Of a stretch of DNA of 64,000 nucleotides, positions 22,935 to 35,560 are shown piece after piece. The stretch comes from Mallotus nudiflorus (Eukaryota > Streptophyta > Magnoliopsida > Malpighiales > Euphorbiaceae), in assembly GCA_947683625.1 (NCBI GenBank), contig CANTUR010000793.1:4216001-4280000 (forward strand). The letters run 5' to 3'. The notes under the pieces are model-generated. The model ran no database searches, was not told the origin of the DNA, and saw nothing but the letters and a program-made list of their open reading frames with translations. The translations under genes were made by a program, and so were the position numbers. Positions within the stretch are counted from its first letter, which is position 1; every line of letters starts with the position of its first letter.

Positions 22935-23460
22935 CTCATGTAGAAAAAATGAAAATATAAAAGCAAAAAGCACTCAAACCACAAAAAGAGTTAGAAAACA
23001 CTCAAAGAAGTATGGAAGAAGCCTCCCAAGACCTACAAAACATGCATTTAAATAAGTGTGGAGAGGGGAAAGCACATGATCATGTGCTCAGTGCCTAAAC
23101 ATGCGTAGCCACATGCACTTCTCCCCTCCATGTGCTCTCATGCAGTTGTACACGCACTCAAAGACTTTGCACACTCATTTCTCTAGTCTTAAACCTCCAT
23201 TTGAACATAAGACATGCATCGAACCCATATAAGAGTACACTAATGAGGACTACATCTATCTAAGGACACCATGTGTGGCTTTACCACTTTTAAAAACTCA
23301 TCAAAAGGATACCCTGCTCAAAATCATCAATATAACATCTGCAACAAAATAAGTAATGACATAATCATTATTGCATCATCATCGCATCATCACCAACAAG
23401 ACTAAATAGGAAAAAAACATTACATCAATCATAATGATCATAATAATCTGCTCACCTGAA

Positions 23461-23780
23461 ACTGAAGGAGGTTATAGTGGCATGATTCTATTTACTTGAC
23501 ACATGAAGAGGTTATAGTGGCATGAATATATTTGCCTGACACATGAAGAGGTTATAATGGCATGATTTTGTTCACCTGACACCTGAAGAGGTTATAATGG
23601 CATGATTCTATTCACTTAACACCCGAAGGGGTTATAGTGGTAGTATCTGTTTGTTTGCCTGATACAAAGGAGGTTTTAATGGCATGATTTTGCTTGCTTA
23701 ACACTTGAAGAGGTTATAGTGGTAGTATCTATCTATTCACTAACACTTGAAGAGGTTATAGTACCAGTATCCCAACAATC
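23461..23780 (+). repeat. 40-bp minisatellite of PMD unit 2
   Basis: About eight units of the GAGGTTATAGTGGCATGATT core, as in unit 1 but shorter. Confidence 0.85.
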
Positions 23781-23823
23781 AAATTATAATGGCATAGCAC
23801 TCAGGTAAGTACCTCTCTCTTTA

Positions 23824-24275
23824 GACTGAGACCTAACTTTGTGAAAAAATAGAAATCAATTTTGATAAAATGGACTTTAAAAACACATCTAGAGGGCTCT
23901 AAAACCTCTAGGAGTATCCTAGAATAGTCCAACACAACTCGACAATCATCGCATGTGGCTTAGAACTCTGCGTGAAGCCATAAACATCCCTAGGTGTCAC
24001 GTGCTAAAATTGGAGCCAAACTAGACAAAACAGACTTGGCAAAAACGTTTAGAATGCTCTAAAACATTTATAAGTGGCCATGGAATAGTCCAAAACAACC
24101 TGAGGATTAGTGTGTATCACTTAGAAGTGTGTGTAAACACCTTTAGGTGTGACATAGTAAAATCGAGGTTGAATTTGACAAAACAAATTTAGGAAACACA
24201 TTCAGAAGGCCCAAAAGCCCTAGGAACCAACCTCAAAAAAAGCCTACTTAAACCCTGAATAGAATGTGTAACAGT
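23824..24275 (+). repeat. Tat LTR fragment of unit 2
   Basis: It begins abruptly inside the LTR (ACTGAGACCTAACTTTGTG, equivalent to about 14463 of the plus LTR). The PPT and first ~270 bp of the LTR are missing. It ends near 24275, where unit 3 starts. The left junction is the same as in unit 3 (47784). Confidence 0.65.
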
Positions 24276-24289
24276 CCATTTGAGGAAAT

Positions 24290-24850
24290 TATAATTTATT
24301 ACTAATAAATTTTGTTACATGCTTATATAAAATAAGAATAAAAGCCTATTTAACTAGAGGAAGCAACTCTCGATGATCCACGTGATGGCCCATGAGATGC
24401 ATCTACTTGAGGAGGTGGAGGTGGAGGAAAAGTGCCACTAGCCACAGTGACAATTAGCTAAGGGACCAACACATCAACATAAGGGAAGCCTGCACTCTCT
24501 AATAGACTCTTAGAGGAGCATCCCATTATGGCAGCAACAAGCTCATCACCACTACGGTCATAGCCCCAGAACATATCACTAGGGGAGGAATAGGAACTCT
24601 CCTCACAAATGGACCATCCCACCAATAGTGGAATCGTTAACCTAAATACCATATTCTGCCAGTAGGGATAAAGAGCAATACTCATCTTTCCATTAGCTAC
24701 CATGCAATGACCATCTTTGCCATCCAATATGACCTCGCCACCCACCAACAAGGGAAGATATGCTCAAAAGGCAAGAATGAACAAAGAATCTCTAAAAGAG
24801 AAACAACCAACATAGTAAGAGTCAGACATACCTAATTAGGGAACAACTTA
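24290..24850 (-). pseudogene. PMD unit 3, 3' part
   Basis: Minus-strand last exon of the third PMD copy. After an acceptor-like TTTTGAG at about 24761 it reads LVGGEVILDGKDGHCMVANG, then CEESSYSSPSDMFWG, DRSGDELVAAIMGCSSKSLL and GFPYVDVLVP (24751-24458). This is the best view of the C-terminal part, which is mutated in unit 1. A solo LTR separates it from its 5' part at 25785-27164. Confidence 0.65.
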
Positions 24851-25784
24851 TGATGTGATCCTAGTTCTAAAAAGGAAGATTTCAAGATTTTTTCATGCTA
24901 ATATGCTAACTTTTATTCAACATAAGAGCAATTTGCATAAATTCATGTTTTGTGTAGCATGATTTAGCATTTTTTCCATAAATCAGCCTAAAAAACTCAA
25001 ATTGAGGTGATTTAAAAGGCTATATAAACACCATAAAGAGATTTATAACTTTAATGAAGAAAGATAGGGTTGATTGGATAATCTTCTTAGGCTAAAATTA
25101 TGAAATATTATCATGTCATGATCAAAACTAGGTAGACAAAACATATAGCAGTAAGTGGGCCATATCTCGCTCAATATTTATGAAAATTAAGCAATAAAAT
25201 ATTAATATGAAAGATAACAATAAGGGGTACAACTTTCATATTTTGGTCTTGAGTTAATTCAGCCATAATCATGTCCAAAAGTGTGCTACAACATGTTGCA
25301 TAAGTAAATCCGAATTTAACTAGGATTATATTTTCTTATTTAACTATAATTATATTTTCTTATTTAAGAAGGATTTTTTTTCTTATTTAGTTAGGATATT
25401 AGGTTTTATTTAGGATTTCTTTAAGTCTATATAAGGGCCTTATTTTATGTAACTTAGAGGGGATGCAATCATGGATGATTAAGAAAATTTAGAGGGGATT
25501 CTCTTTTGGTTACTGGGTGGTTAACCATGTGACAACCTTTGTGACTTATCAATTTATCTTTCAGATAGTAGATTGTGGTGTCTTCTTAATAGCCTTTGTT
25601 GCTTATTTGTTATTATGCAAAAGGTCAAAGTTTTGACATAGCTTTGGTTATTTAAACTAAGTAAATATGAGGTGAAGGTTTTCTATGTCTGAATTGGGAC
25701 TTGATTTGAACTTTCCTTGAGAACATGGGTTTAGGTTCATGTTGAATGGGTTCCTAGAACAACTCATTTAAGGTGTTTGTATCA
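24851..25784 (+). mobile_element. Solo LTR in PMD unit 3 (copia-type family)
   Basis: It starts TGATGTGATCC and ends TTTGTATCA, 934 bp. Flanks ACTTA (24846-24850) and ATTTG (25785-25789) are degenerate copies of ACTTG, the uninterrupted base order in unit 1 (11546 region). Family members are 21086-21558 (partial, with copia RT) and 46191-47059. Confidence 0.8.
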
Positions 25785-27164
25785 ATTTGCACATATAGTC
25801 TTGAGCCACTATGCAATCCTTAATTAAATTAGTAGTCCTTCTGATCTAGCAAGAATAACAAGGAAAGTCGTCCTTCAGGAAATGCTTAACGATCAGACGA
25901 GGGAGAACCCCGAACTCATAAGTCCAAATCTATCATAACTAGGAAGTCAAAAATAACAACCTATAGACAAAGAGTAAAAGAACAAACATTAGAACTCCTA
26001 CTCACACCTACCATAAACAAGCATCCGTAGATCCTCAAGCCACCTTAATGGGCTGTATCAAGGCTAGAGTACATATGGGAAAAAGAGGTAATACCCTAGC
26101 AATACCTTGACAAACCATCCAGATCCCTTAAACTAGGCAACAATTGTAGACTACTCATACCTGAAGGGTTTGGGAAGATGACATCACTCAACAAGTAGAA
26201 CAAAAAGTAGTGAGCCGTCATCATACATCGTCCTCATGGAAGAAACAAACTCAATGCAATAAGTGAGGTACGAGAAACTAGACTTCATAGGAGTGACCAC
26301 CCCAAACAACTCCATGGTAAGGCACCTCCTTGCCATTACAAAAGATCACTCCTCCTCACTAAAGGGAATGGGCTCTCTAGAAAAGCTCAAGCCCATAATA
26401 GCAACAAAGTTCAAAGGAGTGATAGTCATCTCCCCAACAAGCAGATGGAAAGAATGCATCATGTCCATCCATCACTTTATTAGTGCATACATAGCAATTT
26501 AACTCATCACATACAAGTCATAAGATAATGTAGCAACAACCCCATTAAAGACCTTCTCGGTAATTATCTGCATCATGCATAATGGAAGACCTTGATAATA
26601 CATACTAACCCTGTTGAAACTACCAAGCAACACAGTAATGGACCTACAAGGTTACAAATAATAGGTATACTATCAAACATTCACATAATTAATAAATACT
26701 AACACATCTTTTCTTCTATTATTTAATAGGAACAATAACAAAAGTTGAAGAGAAAAGCATTACAACAAGCACTAGCAGACAATCACAATAAGAAAATAAA
26801 GCAAGAGCTATCAACTATCAGCATTCGCCATAAAGCTATGACTTAACAGATAGTTATAACAAGCTTTACAGAGCGATAGCTACCATAACCTCATATAATA
26901 GAATATACACCAAGGTAATTAATTAATAAGCTTCAAAATGACTTACCTAGTTACTATGATGAGCCTAAGCATGAGTCTCTAAATAGTAAACCATAAGAAT
27001 CAGGTCTCCTCGACAAAGCCTAGATAGTTGAGGACCTTGAGCACCAGATGAACCATTAGTATTAGTCCTCATAATGGAAATCCCTACTCCAGTGGCTATT
27101 ATAAAGTTCCCTCCTTATCTAGAAAGATATCCTCCAAACCATGTGGAATGTAAGGGAACTCCAT
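25785..27164 (-). pseudogene. PMD unit 3, 5' part
   Basis: The start is at 27164 (MEFPYIPHGLEDIFL). The exon 1 donor reads AG|GTAAGT near 26947. The exon 2 blocks on the minus strand parallel units 1 and 2, including the MTITPL-like region (about 26410-26440) and LRDLDG (about 26110-26130). Several stops and small deletions are present, for example loss of the bases around 26215 that encode the STEQLA block in units 1 and 2. Its 3' part is at 24290-24850. Confidence 0.65.
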
Positions 27165-27170
27165 CTTATG

Positions 27171-27205
27171 CAATATATATATATACACACACACACACAT
27201 ATATA
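27171..27205. repeat. TA/CA microsatellite just before the PMD unit 3 start
   Basis: (AT)n followed by (AC)n then (AT)n lies directly upstream (minus strand) of ATG 27164. Units 1 and 2 lack it. Confidence 0.9.
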
Positions 27206-27689
27206 GAAGCAAAAAGCACTCAAAACACAAGAAGAGTTGGAAAACACTCAAAGAAGTTTGGAAGAAGCCTCCCCATACCTCCAAAAAATGAATTTAAATA
27301 AGTATGGAGAGGGGAAGGTAAGTGAGCATGTACCCCCCAAGCGTAGCCATGCGCACTTCTACCCTTTATGCACTTCGGTACAGTTGTACACACATTCTGA
27401 GACTTTGTACACTCATTTCTCTAGTCTTGAATCTCCATTTGAACATAAGACATGCACCAAACCAATATGAGAGTACACTAATAAGGACTACATCTATCTA
27501 AGGACATCGTATGCAGCCTTACAACTTTAAAAAACTCAGTACCTCCTGAAAGAAGAAAAATAAGGAAGAATCATCAAAAGGATACCGTACTCAAAATCAT
27601 CAACATAACATCTGCAACACAATAATTAATGACATCATCATCACTGACTAAGTCTAAAAGGAAAGAAAACATTACATCAATCACAATAA

Positions 27690-27724
27690 TCATAACAATA
27701 TGTTCGCTTAACACCATAAGAGGT
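27690..27724 (+). repeat. Left stub of the unit 3 minisatellite, ending in TSD GAGGT
   Basis: A single partial unit; the array resumes at 47427 after the Athila-2 insertion. GAGGT at 27720-27724 is repeated at 47427-47431. Confidence 0.85.
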
Positions 27725-29263
27725 TAAAGTGGGTCAAATTAATACCCTAGTCTCTAGGACTTAGCATAGCAAGTTGGGTGTCAAACACTTGGGAATTTGA
27801 ACTTTTTATTAACCAAATAAATACTCAAATGAATAAGAAAAGTAATATCAAAATAATAATAGTTAATGTAATAAATAAAAAGAATCTAACTTACCAACTA
27901 AATACTAGAAATTCTTATGAAAAATTATAACAAAATATATGCATGAGAGAATTTACAATTCAGAATAACATAATAACTTTGCACATATTTATCATACAAC
28001 ATATTGATTAGAAATTAGTTATAGTCTTCAAAAGCAATTCTTATTATCGATTAAAGGTATTTCCTCTTAGAGTCTACAAGCACTATTGTGTTATTGTAGA
28101 GATAAAAGAAAACAAAAAAGATATTATTCTAATTCTTATTCCCTTAAGATGAAATCCTTATCTTTAAGCAATATTCAATTCTTAAATAATTTCAATTACA
28201 TTCCACCAAATTACCCCAACTCTTGTTGTGAATACTTTGATTAACAAGTTACATATGATGATCAAGCATACATAACACCATTAGCACTAATTGAAATGAA
28301 ATCATAAACAATAAAAGATGAAAATTTAGTTCTTAAGAATAATTAATCATTGCAATCCTCATACAAGACTTAGCCAAAATACATGATTAAGAAAGCAAAC
28401 AACAATCAAATACAACATAGAAAAGGGAAGAGAAAAGATTAAATGAATAAAACCCTTCTATTATGTCTTCTAAAGGTTGCTTAATAGTGAATGATATTCC
28501 TTTTCTTCTTAGCTTTATCTTCTTTAAGTTGATCTTCAAAAACTAGAACTAAGTCTAAGTAATAATAATTGTTCTATAATTATTCTATCTAGTAACCATA
28601 ATAATCCTAATAATCCTTCTTATCCTAAATATCATAAATTATGTATATATAGACCTTAAAGGTGGTTACAAGGGATTAAATTTTTTTAGAATTGGAAAGG
28701 TACCCTTTGACATGAAAAGTCATAACCATATGTAGATGCAGTAATTTCAAGGGAATTTTTCCCATTAAATGGATGTTATCTTTAGAATTTATCTATATAA
28801 AACTTGTACTTCTTCGAATTATCTTTATAACATAACTTGAATCACCTCATTTGGATCTCTATAGAGAAAGTTATGACTGAAATACAAAAACTGCACAAAG
28901 TTGGAGAATTGTAACTCTTCGGATTGACTCGGCATAGCAAGCCCTCAGTGACGACTAGGCAAAGGCTAATGACTTAGCATGAAAACTCTCTATGACGACT
29001 TGATCCCATGGTGATGACTCGACACAACTTTTAACATGCTTCCTTTGGCTTCACAAGCTTCATATTTCATTCTTGAAAGTCCAAATTTCTTTTTATATAC
29101 CAATCAAGCCTAAAAACATGTATAAAACACACAAACAAACATAAAAGACACTTGGGAATAAAAATAACATTTTCATAATCAAATAAACACAAAAACATAA
29201 TAAAAATCAAATGTAATAACAACTAAACTACCCTAAATAACTATGCACATTTGCATTGTATCA
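27725..29263 (-). repeat. 3' LTR of Athila-2
   Basis: 1539 bp, from TGATACAATGCAAATGTGCA (29263 downward) to GACCCACTTTA at 27725; the expected terminal CA is TA here. A minus-strand TATA-like TCTATATATACAT is at about 28636-28648. It also carries GACTCG/GACTTG words like those in the spacer array. Confidence 0.88.
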
Positions 29264-30359
29264 AACTCCCTCATACTTAGACCTTGCTTGCCCTTAAGCA
29301 AGATAAGATCTAATATGAAAAATTTAACAAAAATTTCATCTTCTCCAAAACAAATGTAGTTGTCTTATCAAATCATTTTAATTCCAAAAAAGGTTAGAAA
29401 GGGATGAATTAATAATTACACTTCCAATGCTCAACGATGATAAAATAAGTAAGCTTCATAGCACAATCAACAAATTTACCAATTTATATCAATTTACTAA
29501 GAATAAAATCAAGAATACAAAGTCAAAGTTCTAACCAAGCTACTTAACTAAAGTGGTCACTCTTCAAACTTAGGAATTCTAGAGACATAAGCAACTTTGA
29601 GAGATTGTTAAGCACACATAACAACTTACTTTTCTCAAGGAATTTTTAGACATTTTTATTCATAAAGCATATCTATTAGATGTATTCTTTCTGAATGAAT
29701 GCAAATGAAGAGCAAACATAAATGCACACAACTTACTTGAAATACATCTTCTTATTACATCATACATCTCTTTCCGAATGAATGCATTTTTTTCTTTTCT
29801 TTTTTTTAAAGAGAAATGTCTTCATCTTTTTTTTAAAAGCAAATTTCATATGTATTATGGCTATAGTTTCCCTAAGGCTACCTAAGTCTTTAGGAAAACC
29901 TAAGCTTAAATCATTATTACCTTAGTCTTAAGCATAGTTAGCAAGTTGACTAAAGCATTTATAAAATTTTAAAAATAATAAAAAGAGATAAAAAGAAAAA
30001 CTTATGACTTGTACTAAATAAAACTTGAATTTTTTATCAATTAAGCATAAAAACTAAATAACAATTTAGAAAACATAATCTCAATCAAAAACCAAAAAGA
30101 TTTATAAGATAACTACTTATTAAAAGATAAGAGAAGAATGAAATGTATGATAGATGCAAATATAGCAAAATGCACTAAATGAACACCTAAACATGCAATA
30201 AAATTAAAGCATAAACATAGATAATATCCTAAACATTTACAAAAAATATACTAATAATAAACTAGTAATATCCTAATTATATCCCTTCCCCTATACTTAA
30301 AAGCACATATTGTCCCTAATGTAATAAAAATAAAGTAAGAAAAGGAAAGTAATACTCCC
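29264..30359 (-). other. Athila-2 PPT and 3' untranslated region
   Basis: The PPT is TATGAGGGAGTT on the minus strand, next to the LTR at 29264-29275. The remainder matches the 2015-2712/5318-6096 segment of Athila-1, including the ~83-bp unit region. A second purine tract (minus AAGTATAGGGGAAGGGATA, about 30284-30302) follows the ORF. No gene is present. Confidence 0.7.
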
Positions 30360-31570
30360 TTAATCATCGATTAGGGTAGGAGGTGGAGACTCGATTGGAT
30401 ATATGGAGTAATCAAAGACTTGGTTCAATTTATTCTCTATCTTCTATTGACGACGAATAAGTTGTTGTTGGTGGAACTTCATTTTATTTAATTGACCTTG
30501 CATGGCAAGTTGAGTGTTTAAGATTTGATCCCAAATTGGAGGGTGATCACTTAAAGAACATGGTGAACTGTGGATAGGATAAGTGAGTAAGGGAACATCA
30601 CTAAGTGGTGTATATTGGGGAAGTTCCTCATCCGGGTCACTCCCTGGTTGGTATGCTGTTGGAGGTTCCTCAACCGATGGGGTGCTATCGATTCCTTACC
30701 AATAAAATCATTAATGGGCGAGGATGAATCAAAATGCTGCATCTACCACTTCTCCTCTCACAAATGCATGGTTAGTAAAATAGGAGCACTTAATAATATG
30801 AGTATAATCATTAAGGTTAACATTTAAGGCCTTGGCAATAATTGTAATAACATGACCATGAGTAAGGAATGCATCCTTATGTGTAGCACAAGTCAACAAT
30901 TGATTAAAAATCTAATAAGTCCAACAAACTTTTTTTTAGTATGAATACACTACATTAAAAATAGCTCTTATGCAGAGACCCTATTAAATTTAGATTTGTG
31001 AAAAATCATACATGCAAGAACCTGCTGCAACAACTAATATTTCATATCCTTAATGAACATGGCCTTGGCTTTTGTAGTCTGAAATGGGGTTTGTAAATTA
31101 GCAAGAAATGTCCAAAACTCATTCAATTTAAAGGAAGAAGGGGGATCACATAACCCATCCTTTTTGAAACAAAAAACATGTTGCATGAATGAGTAAGTAA
31201 GTTGGTGTTTCTTTCCTTGCATCCTAACTTCCAGAATTTGTGAATTTTTCTCATTAATGTCTAAGGTAGTGTAAAACTCATTAATTAAGTCCACATAAGT
31301 GTCTTTATAGAAAGAAACAAACTTCTTAAGATCACATTATGTCAACATTTTATCAAAATTTTTAAGCATACCCACATCATTTAAGAGAGAGTTAGGAATA
31401 TACTTACAACCTATGATTTCCCTAAACTTGATTATTGTGAACTTAGCACCTTCTTTATGGGAAAGGATAGGAAAGTTGGCCTTATAGGTTTTGGATAGAT
31501 CTTCCTTCTCCTCTTAATGTGCTTCTTCAACATGTGGCCTCTTATAAGATTATCTTTTAGTCTTACCCAT
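30360..31570 (-). pseudogene. Athila-2 post-integrase ORF, broken
   Basis: The start is ATG 31570 (MGKTKR-like) and the expected stop is at 30360-30362. The longest clean piece, 31294-31034, reads MDLINEFYTTLDINEKNSQI then CFKKDGLCDPPSSFKLNEFW. It matches the Athila-1 ORF (586-1797) throughout. The total length is not a multiple of three, so indels as well as stops are present. The function of this ORF class is unknown; its place between integrase and PPT is the 'env-like' slot of Athila. Confidence 0.65.
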
Positions 31571-32650
31571 AGTGATAGTCGGGCTTGAATGAAATCAAAA
31601 AGTAGAGAAATATATAAATAATAAGAGATGATGATAGAAAAGAAAAATAAAGAAAATAGGGAGAGATGGGTGGTGTGATTCAGTTAGGGTTTGTTGAAGG
31701 AGGGATATGAAAAAGCCTAAGTATGTAAGTAAAATAAAATGAGGAAGATGAAAGAACTAGAGTTGATAGAATAGAGAAGAAATGAGAATAAATTTCTTTT
31801 TGAAATAATTTGATGGAGATATTGGAGAGTGGGTAGTCAAAAGGGTGGATTTATAGATGTATTAGGGGTGTAAGATGTAAAGGTGTGAGAGATAGTGAAA
31901 AGGTGTGTAAAAGGTAAGTGAAAAGGTATGTATGGATTTGAAAAGGTGTAAGGAGATGTTAAAGGGCATGTCCATCTTTTCAAATCTAACTTTTCAAATC
32001 TAAAATTTGAATTGAGTTAGTAAATAAATAGAATAAAACAATGAAAGCATTGACAAAAGATATATAGCATGCAAAAAGTACTAATTTATGGTTGTTACAA
32101 GTGTTCATGATTATGTGTGTGAATGCATAAGAGGAAGGAGAGAGCACGAGTTGGCACTGTAACTTTTGGTTATGAGTTGTCACGTGGTTATGACTCATCA
32201 CCGCCTCTTATGTCCTGGGTCGAGTCATCAATTGCGTGATGACTCGTACATGGATCCTTCTATTATGAGTTGTCACTTTATGATGACTCATCATTTCCAT
32301 GACCTAGTGAGTCATTATGTCATGATGACTCATCACTTAATCTTTTAGTTATGAGTCATCACATGGTGATGACTCATCACCTCTTGGTGAAAACACTACT
32401 TAAGCATGGAATGTAATAATAATGCATGACTTAAACTTTATAAGAAAAGAACTAATCTAAATCCAAAAGTAACATGATAAATAAAGCTTGCAAACATAAG
32501 AATGTGAAATAAAGAATCTAACTAATACTGAAATGAAATGACATAAAATAAAAGCATAAAATGTAAAGATGTATTCTAAAGTTTTTTAAAAAAATGTGTC
32601 AATCGTACCATGCTAATTTTAAAAGTCTATAGCTTGAAATTACCTCGATT
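31571..32650 (-). other. Athila-2 spacer between integrase and the last ORF
   Basis: Non-coding. It holds the TGACTCA array (separate entry) and AT-rich sequence matching 1-585 of Athila-1 in its ORF-proximal part. Confidence 0.6.
32191..32376. repeat. Array of TGACTCA/TGAGTCA motifs
   Basis: Six exact TGA(C/G)TCA palindromes (32191, 32284, 32308, 32326, 32352, 32370), plus CGAGTCA (32221) and TGACTCG (32239), in 186 bp. Most are embedded in GTGATGACTCATCAC-like words. TGACTCA is the core recognised by GCN4/Opaque2-type bZIP proteins. Whether it is bound is unknown; it could also simply be a degenerate tandem repeat. Confidence 0.7.
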
Positions 32651-33990
32651 GTATTAAGGTGTAGATATAGAGATAGACCAGTTTGGATCAACTGCATCAC
32701 CGATCAAGTAGGGTTTAAGATGATGTCCATTTACCTTAGAGATTTCCCCCTATGCATTAGCAAGATCAACTACACTATGATGATAAACTTTAATAACTTT
32801 GAAAGGACTTGACCATTGTGACATCAACTTTCCTAAAAATAACTTGAGTCTTGAATTAAAAAGGAGAACGAGCTCACCCTCGTGAATTTCCTTCTTAGAT
32901 AAATGCTTATCATGCCACAACTTAGTAAGATCTTTATATAACTTTGCATTCTCATAAGCATTCATTCTTAATTCATCCAACTCATTAAGTTAAAGTAACC
33001 TCTTCCTACCGGCCTTCTTCAAATCGAAATTCAAAGCCCTTATTGCCCAATATGCCTTATGCTATAATTCAATGAGTAAATGATAAGAATTACCATAGAT
33101 CAATTGATAAGGAGTAAGGCCAATTGGAGTTTTAAAGGTTGTCCTATATGCCCATAAAGCATCATTTAACTTCAATGCCCAATATTTTCTTCAAGAAGAC
33201 ACAGTTTTCTCAAGAATCCATTTAATCTCTCTATTACTTACCTTAACTTGCCCATTAGTTTATGGATGATATGGAGTATATATCTTATATGTCACCCTAT
33301 AATTTTTAAGAAGAACTTCAACCACATGATTATATAAATGTTATCCTCCATCACTAATCAATGCTCTTGGAGTGCCAAACCTTAGGAAGATTACCTTATT
33401 GAGCATCTTCTTCACCACTTTAGCATCATTAGTAATGGTTGGCATTGCTTTTAACCATTTAGATACATAATTAACCATAACTAAAATATACTTGCTATCT
33501 AAAGAACTAGGAAATGGACCCATGAAGTCTATTCCCCACATATTAAAGAGCTTAACTTCTAGTATTCCTTGTAAAGGCATCTCCTGTTTCCTAGATATAT
33601 TACCCATTCTTTGACATCTATCACATGTCAGCATAAATTCTCTAGCATCTTTAAATAAATTTGGCCGCCAAAAACTAGATTGTAGTACCTTAGATGCTAT
33701 TTTTGTTATTGCCCTCTAACATCTATAGCATGGCAATGTCATAAAACATCTTGAGCTTCATCATTATGAATGCACCTTCTAATCAAACCATCTGCACATC
33801 TCTTATAAAGCAATGGCTCCACCCAATAGTAAAATTTACTATCATGTAAGAATTTCTTTCATTGTTTATAATCCATTCCATAAGGAAGAATACCACTCAT
33901 AAGATAGTTAGCAATATCTACAAACCATGGAAGTTCCTTTGATGCCACACTTAAAAGATATTCACCATGAAATGTCTCATTAATAGATAC
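32650..33990 (-). pseudogene. Athila-2 integrase
   Basis: Minus strand. The end of the zinc-binding domain reads FMLTCDRCQRMGNISRKQ (33634-33580). The core reads FNMWGIDFMGPFPSS and ILVMVNYVSKWLKAMP, then FGTPRALISDGG (catalytic Asp kept) near 33345. The next frame carries TPYHP*TNGQV and WAYRTTFKTPIGLTPYQLIY, and the C-terminal part ELRMNAYENAKLYKDLTKLW to SQWSSPFKVIKVY ends at 32750. Stops and frameshifts split it. This wording is typical of Athila integrase. Confidence 0.75.
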
Positions 33991-34079
33991 TCCATCATCA
34001 TGTTCCTTTAATTTATTCTAATTTAATCTAGATAGATGATTTATAATCAAGTTTTTAGTGCCTTTCTTCTCTTGCACTT

Positions 34080-35330
34080 CCCATTTAAACTCTTGAAGCA
34101 TTAATATCCACCATAGGAGCCTAGCCTTTGCATCTTAAGAGGTAATTAAGAGTGGCATGGTCTAAATATACAATCACCTTTTGCCCCATAAGATATGCTC
34201 TAAACTTTTCAAATACATACATAATAGTGAGCAACTCCTTTTCTATGGTGGTGTAGTTGATTTGAGTATTATCAAGTAGTGTGATAGCATAGTAGATCAC
34301 ATAAGGCTTTCCTTCCTTCCTTCCTTTGACCAAGAACATATCCCACTGCAAAGTTACTAACATTACACAAAATTTCAAATGGTTGCTCTTAATTAATTGG
34401 TTGCAAAATTGGTGCTGAAATAAGAGCTTTCTTTAAAGCCTCAAATGCATCAATGCATGCCTCATCGAATTCAAATACAACATCTTTAGCAAGTAGTTTG
34501 CATAATGGCTTTGCAATCTTAGAAAAATCTTTAATAAATCTCTATTAAAAACCTACATGTCCAAGAAAGTTTCTTATTTCCTTCATATATTTTGGATGCG
34601 GCAGTGCAGCAATCACTTCTATTTTTTCCTTATAAACTTCAACGCCTCTCTTAGATATTAAGTGGCCAAGCACAATTCCTTCTTATGCCATGAAGTGACA
34701 TTTTTTTCAATTCAAGACAAATCCATGCTCTTTGCACTTGTTAAGTACTTTAGAAAGATTTTCTAGACAATTTGCAAAGTTAGATCCATAAACACTAAAG
34801 TCATCCATGAAAACTTCTACATAATCATAAAGTAAATCACTAAATATTGAAAACATACATCTTTGAAAAGTTGCAGGTGCATTGCATAAACCAAAAGGCA
34901 TATGCCTAAAGGCAAAAGTACCGTATGGGCACGTAAATGTAGTTTTAGATTGGTCTGTAGGATGAATGGGAATTTGGTAAAAACCACTTAGTCCATCAAA
35001 TAACAAAAATATGAAAAATTAGCTAGTCTTTCAAGAACTTGGTCGATAAAAGGCAATGGAAAATGATCCTTTCTAGTTGCTTTATTTAAATTCCTATAAT
35101 CTATGCATATATGACATCCAATGATAGTTTTAGTAGGTATCAAATCATTAGATTCATTCATAATAACACTTAAGCCTCCCTTCTTAGGAAGAACTTGAAT
35201 GGGGCTCACTTAATTACTATCACTAATGGAATATATGATTCCATTATCAAGTAGCTTAATTACCTCCTTTCTCACTACTTCCTTAAGAGTGGGATTTAAT
35301 TGCCTTTGACCTTCAATGGAAGGCTTGGCA
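34080..35330 (-). pseudogene. Athila-2 reverse transcriptase and RNase H
   Basis: RT starts with CHICIDYRNLNKATRKDHFP (35209-34988). After a frameshift, FDGLSGFYQIPIHPTDQSKT and FMDDFSVYG follow (35006-34707); the catalytic F-x-DD is intact. RNase H follows with the tether GHLISKRGVEVYKEKI (about 34660-34600) and INYTTIEKELLTIMYVFEKF near 34260; its usual CDAS motif reads CNVS. Several stops separate the parts, so no active enzyme is expected. Confidence 0.8.
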
Positions 35331-35560
35331 TTATCCTCTAATAGAATTCTGTGCATACATAATTTTTAACTAATGCCCTTCAAATCATTAATAGAATAAC
35401 TACAGGTTAGCTTATAAATAAGCAAGTCATCATATAAGGCATCAATATTAACATTAGACAAAGATGAATTTATAATAAAAGGAAATTTAGGGTTAGAGTC
35501 AAGAAATACATATCTTAAAATGAATGGTAAAGGCTTGAGCTCTAAATTCACTTTTTCATC

